Source of the DNA: an uncultured Coriobacteriaceae bacterium
GTDB lineage: Bacteria; Actinomycetota; Coriobacteriia; Coriobacteriales; Eggerthellaceae
DNA length: 11,663 nucleotides
NCBI GenBank assembly: GCA_902767025.1
Contig: CACXFZ010000283.1
Coordinates: 1 to 11,663, forward strand
Reading direction: 5' to 3'
Shown: in pieces, positions 5,641 to 11,663 of the stretch
Numbering within the stretch: position 1 is the stretch's first letter
Layout: the number at the start of each line of letters is the position of its first letter
Program-made: the position numbers and the translations under genes
The notes under the pieces: model-generated
What the model was told of the DNA's origin: nothing
Seen by the model: the letters and a program-made list of their open reading frames with translations, nothing else
Databases searched by the model: none

Positions 5641-6690
5641 CTAGCGAATGGTACGTTTCATAGACTCGGGGTCGTTGGCGGCAGCCAGCGCGGTATCGAG
5701 CGAGATGTCGCGGTTGCGCGCCATGCGCATGAGCGCGTTGTCCATCGTGATCGAGCCGATGTCGGCGCTGGTGGCGATCGCGTTTTCGATCTGCGGGGTC
5801 TTCCCCTCGCGGATGAGGTTGCGGATCGCCGGGTTCACCACCATGACCTCGCAGGCCACGATGCGCCCCGTACCCGTGGCCTGGGGCAGAAGCTGTTGCG
5901 ACAGCACGGCCTGCAGCGTGGTGGACAGCTGCATCCGGATCTGACGCTGGCGCCCTTCGGGGAACACGTCGACCAAGCGGTCGATCGAATCCGCCGCGCT
6001 CTTCGTGTGCAGCGTGGCGAACACCAGATGCCCGGTCTCCGCCGCGGTGAGCGCCGTTTCGATGGTTTCCAGATCGCGCATCTCGCCGATCATGATCACG
6101 TCGGGGTCTTCGCGCAGGATGGCGCGCAGGCCGTTGGCGTAGCTTTCCGTGTCGCGTCCGATCTCGCGCTGGTCGATGCTGCACAGATGCGGGCTGTGCT
6201 CGTATTCGATAGGGTCTTCCAGCGTGATGATGTGCTCGGCGCGCTTGTGGTTGATCGAGTCGATGATGGCGGCCAGCGTCGTGGATTTGCCCGAGCCCGT
6301 TTCGCCGGTGACGATGACGATGCCCTTGCGGTAGTCGGGGAACTGCAGCACGGCAGGCGGCAGCCCCAACGTCTCGAGTTCGGGGATCTGCGATGCAAGC
6401 AAGCGGATGGCCAGGCACACGCTGCCGCTGCTGCGGTACAGGTTGAGCCTGCAGCGCACGCCGCAGTACGTGGTCGCCATGTCCATCTCGCCGATGTCCT
6501 CGATCGCCTTGTAGGCCTCGCCGGCCACCTCGCGCGCAACCAGCTCGCAGTCCTGCGGCTCCAGCACGCGGTCGCTGGCATCCTTCAGGACGCCGTCGAT
6601 GCGGTGCCGTATCGGCAGGCCCGCAGCGATATGGACGTCGGACGCGCCTGCCTGGGAGGCCTCTTGGATGATGCCTTCGATAACCGACAT
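5641..6690 (-). CDS. pilT: Type IV pilus retraction ATPase PilT
   Basis: PilT is the hexameric cytoplasmic ATPase that depolymerises the pilus, powering twitching and DNA uptake. The 349-residue product is full length. It has Walker A GETGSGKST (129-137), the Asp box ITLEDPIEY (155-163), Walker B DVIMIGEMRD (197-206), the His box TGHLVFATLHT (219-229), and the PilT-specific C-terminal AIRNLIREGK (288-297), required for retraction in studied PilT proteins. This last motif and the absence of an MshEN domain and zinc cysteines separate it from PilB. The start is ATG at 6690 with AAAGGAG 8 nt upstream (6705-6699). It lies between pilB and pilC, so extension and retraction motors are made together. 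No pilU paralogue is present here. Confidence 0.96.
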   Translation of the reverse strand: MSVIEGIIQEASQAGASDVHIAAGLPIRHRIDGVLKDASDRVLEPQDCELVAREVAGEAYKAIEDIGEMDMATTYCGVRCRLNLYRSSGSVCLAIRLLASQIPELETLGLPPAVLQFPDYRKGIVIVTGETGSGKSTTLAAIIDSINHKRAEHIITLEDPIEYEHSPHLCSIDQREIGRDTESYANGLRAILREDPDVIMIGEMRDLETIETALTAAETGHLVFATLHTKSAADSIDRLVDVFPEGRQRQIRMQLSTTLQAVLSQQLLPQATGTGRIVACEVMVVNPAIRNLIREGKTPQIENAIATSADIGSITMDNALMRMARNRDISLDTALAAANDPESMKRTIR

Positions 6691-6717
6691 GGGAGATGCT
6701 CCTTTACGTTGCTGTTC

Positions 6718-8427
6718 CTATTCGGTGGCGTAGATGGTGCGCATGACCTCGTCGACCGTCGTGACGCCTTCGAGCACCAGCTGGCGGCAGTTGTCCAGAA
6801 TGGGCGTGAACCCGGACGCCGCCACCGCCTGCTTCAGGTCGGCGGAGGACTTCTCGAGGCTGTACTGGCGCGCATGGATCGCCTGGCTGATCGCATTGTC
6901 GATGGACAGGATCTCGGCGACGGCGATGCGGCCCTTGTAGCCGCTGCCGTAGCATTCGGGACAGCCCTGCCCGTGGTAGAACTGCACGCCCTGGGCGGAA
7001 TCGATGCCCAGGTTCTGCAGCTCTTCGGCAGACGGCTCGTAGGCAGTCTTGCAATGCGGACAGATGCGGCGCACCAGGCGCTGGGAGATGACGCCCTTGA
7101 GCGCCGTGGCCATCATGAACGGCTCAACGCCGATGTCCGCCAGGCGGTCGAGGGTGGACAGCGCATCGCCGGTGTGCATCGTGGACAGCACCAGATGCCC
7201 GGTGACGGCGGCGCGCATCGCGATGTCGGCTGTTTCGGAGTCGCGGATCTCGCCCACGGCCAGGATGTCAGGGTCCTGGCGCATGATCGAGCGCAGGCCG
7301 CTGGCGAAGGTGGTGCCCACTTTCTCGTTGACCTGCACCTGGTTCACGCCCTCGATGTTGTACTCGACGGGGTCTTCCAGCGTGACGATGTTCACGCCTT
7401 CGGTGTTCAGGTGCGACAGCATCGCGAACATCGTCGACGACTTGCCCGAACCGGTGGGGCCCACCAGCAGGATGGCGCCCTGGCGGTTGCGCAACAGCTC
7501 GTAGTACTTGCGCAGGTTCTCGCCCGAAAAGCCCAGGCCTTCGGCGGTGTCCTGCTGGTTGTCCTTGTCGAGCAGGCGCAGCACCATCTTCTCGCCATGC
7601 ACGGTGGGAAGCGTGGATGCGCGCATGTCGACTTCCTTCATGCGCACGCGCACGATGGCGCGGCCGTCCTGCGGCACGCGGCGCTCGGTGACGTCCATGC
7701 CGCACATGATCTTGATGCGCGAGATGACCGAGCCCTGCAGCTCCTTGGGGATGGTGAGTTCGTCGTGGAGCACGCCGTCGATGCGCATGCGCACGCGCAT
7801 GTCGCCTTCGCGCGGCTCGATGTGGATGTCGCTTGCGCGGTCGGTGATGCCGCGCTCGATGATGGTGTCGACCAGGCGGATCGACGGTGCCGCCGACGCG
7901 CTTTCCTCGATGTCGGTGGCAACCTGCATGCCCACCACGTACTCGGACGAGTCGGACGAGCTTTCCTGCTGCATCTGCTCGATGGCGCGCTGGGCGCCCT
8001 CGGCGCCGTACAGCACGCTGATGGCGTGTTCCACGGCCGCCTTGGTGGAGATCATCGGGATGGGCTTCTTGCGGCTGGCCGCCTTCACTTCCTCGGTTGC
8101 GATGAAGTTGAGCGGGTCGGCCATGGCCAGGTAGAGCTCGTCGCCCTGCACGCGCACCGGGACGACCGCGTACTTCTTGGCCAGGTTCTTGGGAACCAGC
8201 TGGGCCATGTCGGAATCGATGCGCGTATTGGCAAGGTCCACGAAGTCGATGCCCAGCTGCATCGTCAACGCGTCGATCAGCTGGCGCTCGGTGATGGTGC
8301 CGTCGGAAATGAGCGTCTCGCCCAGGCGCAGCTTCGTTTCCTTCTGGCGCTTCAACGCCTGGTCGAGCTGTTCCTGGTTGATTAGCCCTGCATCGATGAG
8401 CAAGTCGCCCAATCTGGTGTATTTCAC
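6718..8427 (-). CDS. pilB: Type IV pilus assembly (extension) ATPase PilB
   Basis: PilB is the hexameric ATPase that drives pilus extension through PilC. The 569-residue product begins with an MshEN (GspE N-terminal) domain in which the tandem R-L-G/L/G/L/L/Q motif is intact twice: R5-L6-G7, L10, G14, L21, L25, Q28 and R34-L35-G36, L39, G43, L50, L54, Q57. In other bacteria this domain binds cyclic di-GMP. The ATPase core follows, with Walker A GPTGSGKSS (323-331), Asp box TLEDPVEY (349-356), Walker B DILAVGEIRD (387-396), His box TGHLVLSTMHT (409-419) and the zinc-binding cysteines C456/C459 and C489/C492 typical of PilB/GspE. The start is GTG at 8427-8425 with GGAAGG 8 nt upstream (8441-8436). 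It lies 25 nt after the PilW-like gene and is followed by pilT after 27 nt. Confidence 0.96.
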   Translation of the reverse strand: MKYTRLGDLLIDAGLINQEQLDQALKRQKETKLRLGETLISDGTITERQLIDALTMQLGIDFVDLANTRIDSDMAQLVPKNLAKKYAVVPVRVQGDELYLAMADPLNFIATEEVKAASRKKPIPMISTKAAVEHAISVLYGAEGAQRAIEQMQQESSSDSSEYVVGMQVATDIEESASAAPSIRLVDTIIERGITDRASDIHIEPREGDMRVRMRIDGVLHDELTIPKELQGSVISRIKIMCGMDVTERRVPQDGRAIVRVRMKEVDMRASTLPTVHGEKMVLRLLDKDNQQDTAEGLGFSGENLRKYYELLRNRQGAILLVGPTGSGKSSTMFAMLSHLNTEGVNIVTLEDPVEYNIEGVNQVQVNEKVGTTFASGLRSIMRQDPDILAVGEIRDSETADIAMRAAVTGHLVLSTMHTGDALSTLDRLADIGVEPFMMATALKGVISQRLVRRICPHCKTAYEPSAEELQNLGIDSAQGVQFYHGQGCPECYGSGYKGRIAVAEILSIDNAISQAIHARQYSLEKSSADLKQAVAASGFTPILDNCRQLVLEGVTTVDEVMRTIYATE

Positions 8428-8452
8428 TATGGTTTCCTTCCGCTGTTCCTAG

Positions 8453-9055
8453 CTAGAGCACGACCGCTTCGGTTGCGAGCGGCCGGCACGAGAACGTGTA
8501 TTCCTTCGTGAACGAACCGTCGCGGGACACGACGGTGTAGGCGCCCTGGTACACCCCGGGCTGGTAGGAGCCGCCCGCTTCCGCATCGGGCACGAAGTCG
8601 ACGACGAAGCTGGCTATCGAGAAGTCGGTGTATATGCCCGACGCGCGCGGCACGGAAGTTGTTCCATGATCCACACCGTCGACCACGGACGCCAGCTGGA
8701 TGGTGTTGTCGAAGGTCAGGTACGCCATCTTCACGTTGCTGCCCGACTCGTCCATGTACGATGACGACGGCTGGATGAGCGGCGCACCCGTTGCAGCGCG
8801 CTCGACGTTGCCGTCGGCGTCGACGTAGACCTGCGAGTACCGCAAGACGTCCTGCACCGCCGTGTTCAACGACGACGACAGCACATCGGCGTTCGACGTG
8901 TTCATCGAGTGCTTGACCACGAACGATGCCGACGGCAGCGCCGCCACGATCATCGAGCCCAGCACCACCATGATGGCCGTGGCGGCCAGAAGCTCGGTCA
9001 GGGTGAATCCGCGCTTGCTGCGGAGCTTGTCACGCAGGCGCCCGATCGGCCGCAT
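8453..9055 (-). CDS. Minor prepilin, PilW/GspJ-like
   Basis: A 200-residue protein with a basic leader (MRPIGRLRDKLRSKRG) and a canonical type III signal: cleavage after G16, then FTLTELLAATAIMVVLGSMI with Phe at +1 and Glu at +5. The rest is a beta-rich head of about 150 residues with one cysteine (FSCRPL) near the end. The size and place after a PilV-like gene fit the PilW/GspJ class, which primes the pilus and stays near its tip. The head is too divergent to name the gene with certainty. ATG at 9055-9053 is 2 nt after the upstream stop (TAG-CG-ATG), implying coupled translation. PilD in this window would be the processing enzyme. Confidence 0.8.
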   Translation of the reverse strand: MRPIGRLRDKLRSKRGFTLTELLAATAIMVVLGSMIVAALPSASFVVKHSMNTSNADVLSSSLNTAVQDVLRYSQVYVDADGNVERAATGAPLIQPSSSYMDESGSNVKMAYLTFDNTIQLASVVDGVDHGTTSVPRASGIYTDFSIASFVVDFVPDAEAGGSYQPGVYQGAYTVVSRDGSFTKEYTFSCRPLATEAVVL

Positions 9056-9057
9056 CG

Positions 9058-9393
9058 CTACTCACCCGCCTTCGCGTAAGCCGCATAGAGGTCCTTGTCG
9101 CCCTTGTACACCGTGATCTCGTAGGTGCCCAGCGACGTCCCGTCGTCTGCCACCAGGGTGGCCGTGGCGGGTTCGGTGGTTTCGGCATTGCGCGACTCCA
9201 CGGCCAACTGGGCCGCGGACAGGTCGGCATCCTTGGTGCGGGCGGACAGGTTCAGGTTGCCCGCCACCACGGTCGAGCCGATGAGCACGACCGCTGCAAA
9301 CGTTGCAACCAGCACGGCCACGAGCGTCTCGACCAGGGTCTCGCCGTTCGCGGAGCGTACGCGCGCACGCATGTTCTTCAGCCACGTACGCAT
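9058..9393 (-). CDS. Short minor prepilin, PilV/GspI-like
   Basis: A 111-residue protein with a basic leader and a prepilin-type segment SANG-ETLVETLVAVLVATFA: cleavage predicted after G17, Glu at +5 (E22), then a hydrophobic helix to about residue 43. The +1 residue is Glu, not the usual Phe or Met, which is odd but tolerated in some minor pilins. The head is only about 65 residues with no cysteine, close to GspI/PilV in compactness. The start ATG (9393-9391) shares its A with the TGA stop of the gene before (TGATG), and the next gene starts 2 nt after its stop. It is probably part of the tip complex with its neighbours. Confidence 0.75.
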   Translation of the reverse strand: MRTWLKNMRARVRSANGETLVETLVAVLVATFAAVVLIGSTVVAGNLNLSARTKDADLSAAQLAVESRNAETTEPATATLVADDGTSLGTYEITVYKGDKDLYAAYAKAGE

Positions 9394-10232
9394 CAGTCCA
9401 CCTGGCCCTTCGAGATGTTCGGCTTGCCCCATGCGATCTCTTCGGAGGATTCGACCTCGCGAATGGGGGTGACGGTGGCGATGGCCGACCCGTATTCGGT
9501 CGTGCGCTGCACGTAGTTGCCCGACGCCGTGTCGAGCGCCGGGGTGTTGGCGTTGGCCCACGACGGGTCGAGCGCCGCCTGCTGCTCGTAGGCGGGGGCG
9601 AAGACCCACTGGTCGTAGTGCTCGTCGCTGCCCACTTCCACCGACGAGGTGACCACCGTCGACCTCGAGGCCTTGGCGGTCATCATCACCGACGAGGGCG
9701 TGGCCTCGACCGAATTGCGCAGCACGATCTCGATGTCGTAGGCGTCGTGCTCGCCGTCGCCGCTGAACATCGTGAACTCGGCCTTCACGTCGGAAAAGCC
9801 CGGCACCTGCACGTTGAAGGAGCGCATGTAGCGCGAGTTGGGGTTGTTGGGGTTGATCTGGGAGACGCCCTCGCGCAGCAGCTGCGCCAACGGGGTGGAC
9901 GAGGCGGCGCCGGACGCGTCGGTGATTTCGAACGACGCCTCGGTGGCGACGGTGCTGCCATGCGAGGCGGGATAGGCGCAGGCGTGCTCGGTGCCCTTCA
10001 CCGAGCCCTTCGCCTGGTATCCTGTCTGCATCAGGTCGTCGGAGAGCAGGCGCGCCGCAGAGGTCACGGTCAAATACGACTGTTCGGAGGCGCGGACCCC
10101 GCCGGTCTTCTGGGCGTTCGCCGATGCTGCGGCGATGATGGAAGCCGCCACCATCGCGCACACCAGAAACGCCACCATGGCAAGCAGGAACGAAGCTCCT
10201 TGCTGGCTGCGCAGTTTACGCACCGGGTGCAT
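9393..10232 (-). CDS. Minor prepilin-like protein, PilX/GspK-like
   Basis: A 279-residue protein with an N-terminal basic stretch and a prepilin-like segment QQG-ASFLLAMVAFLVCAMVAA: cleavage likely after G12, followed by a hydrophobic helix to about residue 38. Glu at +5 is missing (Leu there), as in GspK and some PilX proteins, which cap the fibre tip. The large extracytoplasmic part contains helical then beta-rich stretches and one cysteine past the signal (HACAY). The same frame stays open far upstream, but ATG at 10232-10230 is the only start giving a proper leader, 2 nt after the GLUG gene stop (TAG-CC-ATG). The gene ends with the only TGA stop in the window, in a TGATG overlap. Confidence 0.75.
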   Translation of the reverse strand: MHPVRKLRSQQGASFLLAMVAFLVCAMVAASIIAAASANAQKTGGVRASEQSYLTVTSAARLLSDDLMQTGYQAKGSVKGTEHACAYPASHGSTVATEASFEITDASGAASSTPLAQLLREGVSQINPNNPNSRYMRSFNVQVPGFSDVKAEFTMFSGDGEHDAYDIEIVLRNSVEATPSSVMMTAKASRSTVVTSSVEVGSDEHYDQWVFAPAYEQQAALDPSWANANTPALDTASGNYVQRTTEYGSAIATVTPIREVESSEEIAWGKPNISKGQVD

Positions 10233-10234
10233 GG

Positions 10235-11663
10235 CTACTCCCCTCCTTCGTCGAACACGTCCGTGATGGCGTCGCGCGCCGTGACGGAACGAAGGATAAC
10301 ATCGGTGGCGCTTCCGCCCTCGACCTCGCCGAACAGGCTTTGGTGCTCTTCGGTCTGCGGCAGTCGGAAGTCGTCGATGGCATGGCGGTTGCCCTTGAAC
10401 GCGAAGACGAACGGGGACTGCGTCGTGCCGATCGCATGGTTGCGGAAGGCGTTGCCCGACGACGTGTCCATGAAGTTCATCGGACGGCCGCACAGCTTCT
10501 TGTCGTAGCTGGCGAAGTCGATATCGCGCTCCTGCGTGTAGACCACGCCGCCGCCCATCGTGCCTTCGTAGTTGTTCCAATACTGCTTGAAGCGCGTAAG
10601 GGCGTTCAGGTGGCGCGCCGTGCGCAACTTCACTTCCGTGGGCACGTCCACGTACGGCGTGAACCCGTCGGGGTCGGGGTTGACGGCCGTGCACGCGAAG
10701 TGGGCGTTGTAGAGGTAGCCGAACGTGAGCGTGCCCGTGCCGTCTTCGTTGGGCAGCTCCACGCCGAGGACGTCGTAGTACGACATGACCTGGGCCCGGT
10801 CGATTTCCTGGTAGCGGTACGGCAGACGATACGCATGCACGTCGAACGACGCCATCGTCTGCCCGTTGGCCTGGTAGACGAGGCCGTCGGTGCTCATCTC
10901 GACGAACACGCCATCGGCCATCGAGTCGGCGCGCACCAGCTCTTCGAGCGGGTCGGCGTTCACCATCGCCTTGAACCTGTCGAGCGGCCAGGCGCACAGC
11001 AGCGCATAACCGTCTTCTGCGACGGCAAGGTCGTTGCGCAACGTGTCGATCTGCACCGCGGTCACGGCATCGCCCGCGATGGAGGTGCTTGCGTAGTAGC
11101 CGACCGACCCGTCCTTGTAGCGCTCGTAGTAGGCAAGCGTGGGGTTGATGCCGGCGCGGTCGGGCCAGTTGCCCCAATGGTCTTCCAGCACCGGCGCGAA
11201 GGGGAACTTCTTGCCCATCAGGCTCGCCGCATACGGATGGGTGTTGCCCTGGGCCAGGCCCGTGGCAGCCATCTGGGACAGCGAACGCGCGTCTGTGCCG
11301 GCATATTGCACGGGCAGGGCGTCGTTGTAGCCCGCCTGGCGCACGAACGAGCAATCGGTGGCGACAAGCGCGCCCGCCGAGGCGCCGGCGAAGCCGCCCG
11401 AAGCGCCGTCCGCGCCGCCTGCCGCCGTGCTCACCATGCCCAGCGCACGGCTCGAAGCCACGGTTGCGGTACCGCCTGTCACGCTGCCGATCAAACCACC
11501 CGCGTTGCTTTCGCACAGCACGCGCGACGTGGAGTAGCAGTTCTGGATGCTCGCATCGCTTGCCTGGCCCACCAGGCCGCCTGCGGTCGACGACGAGTAG
11601 ACCACGCCCGAAGCATAGCTGTCGGACACGCGGGAACCGGCAAGCGCGCCGACCAAACCACCC
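10235..11663 (-). CDS. Large GLUG-repeat beta-solenoid surface protein, N-terminus outside the window
   Basis: The last 475 codons are visible; the reading frame is open to the edge, and the TTG at 11656 is internal, not the start. Visible residues 1-93 show GLUG-type rungs: GGLVG at 1-5 and 28-32, GGLIG at 55-59, GGFAG at 89-93, with a 27-residue step between the first three. These motifs build right-handed beta-helices in surface proteins and adhesins. A unique middle region follows (about 110-340, rich in Tyr and Trp). Then comes a tail (345-475) that resembles the entry of a second GLUG module: RTARHLNAL, YTQERDIDF, GTTQSPFVFAFKG and SLFGEVEGG. It stops after about one rung. The gene directly precedes three minor prepilins (2 nt gap), so a pilus-linked adhesin or tip subunit is likely. 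Whether it has a type III signal cannot be seen. Confidence 0.72.
   Translation of the reverse strand, partial: GGLVGALAGSRVSDSYASGVVYSSSTAGGLVGQASDASIQNCYSTSRVLCESNAGGLIGSVTGGTATVASSRALGMVSTAAGGADGASGGFAGASAGALVATDCSFVRQAGYNDALPVQYAGTDARSLSQMAATGLAQGNTHPYAASLMGKKFPFAPVLEDHWGNWPDRAGINPTLAYYERYKDGSVGYYASTSIAGDAVTAVQIDTLRNDLAVAEDGYALLCAWPLDRFKAMVNADPLEELVRADSMADGVFVEMSTDGLVYQANGQTMASFDVHAYRLPYRYQEIDRAQVMSYYDVLGVELPNEDGTGTLTFGYLYNAHFACTAVNPDPDGFTPYVDVPTEVKLRTARHLNALTRFKQYWNNYEGTMGGGVVYTQERDIDFASYDKKLCGRPMNFMDTSSGNAFRNHAIGTTQSPFVFAFKGNRHAIDDFRLPQTEEHQSLFGEVEGGSATDVILRSVTARDAITDVFDEGGE

Noticed and set aside
5602..8385. 927-codon open frame on the plus strand
   Set aside because: It is antisense to pilT and most of pilB. 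The low-complexity His-, Arg- and Val-rich translation is a frame artefact of GC-rich coding DNA.
9393..11516. Extended version of the PilX-like gene reaching back through the GLUG gene
   Set aside because: The upstream part overlaps the GLUG gene in another frame and is Arg-rich nonsense; the proper leader starts at 10232.
1..11663. CRISPR arrays, insertion sequences, tRNA or rRNA genes
   Set aside because: No regularly spaced repeats, transposase-like proteins, terminal inverted repeats or cloverleaf sequences were seen. The window is densely coding for T4P genes.

Overview
The window is a type IV pilus (T4P) assembly locus read entirely from the minus strand. It runs from a cluster of minor pilins at the high-coordinate end down to the start of the ribosomal protein S1 gene (rpsA) at the low-coordinate end. 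The DNA is GC-rich. The gene set matches a monoderm T4P machine: PilB, PilT, PilC, PilA, PilD, PilM, PilN and PilO are present, but there is no PilP lipoprotein and no PilQ secretin before rpsA begins. With the large GLUG-type surface protein and the S1 sequence, this points to a high-GC Gram-positive, most likely Actinomycetota of the Coriobacteriia (Eggerthella-like). The lineage is inferred from general character, not from a database match.

Layout in transcription order (high to low coordinates): (1) a partial gene for a large GLUG-repeat beta-solenoid surface protein; (2) three short prepilin-like genes (PilX/GspK-like, PilV/GspI-like, PilW/GspJ-like), packed with 2 nt gaps or a 1 nt overlap; (3) the extension ATPase PilB, retraction ATPase PilT and platform protein PilC, separated by 25-27 nt spacers that each carry a strong Shine-Dalgarno; (4) a 226 nt gap with a strong promoter for the major pilin PilA; (5) a rho-independent terminator, then prepilin peptidase PilD; (6) a 175 nt gap with several short direct repeats and a candidate promoter; (7) PilM-PilN-PilO, abutting stop-to-start; (8) a 260 nt gap holding the rpsA promoter and a structured leader; (9) the first 58 codons of rpsA, starting at TTG.

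Together the genes make and operate a pilus. PilD trims the prepilins. PilM/PilN/PilO with PilC form the membrane platform. PilB, which carries two intact MshEN cyclic-di-GMP-type motifs, extends the fibre and PilT retracts it. PilA forms the shaft, and the minor pilins probably initiate it and form its tip. The GLUG protein, translationally linked to the minor pilins, is a candidate tip adhesin or ligand-binding subunit. Notable features are the separate transcriptional control of pilA, the repeat-rich region before pilM, the structured rpsA leader, and the use of TAG as stop codon in 11 of the 12 complete gene ends.
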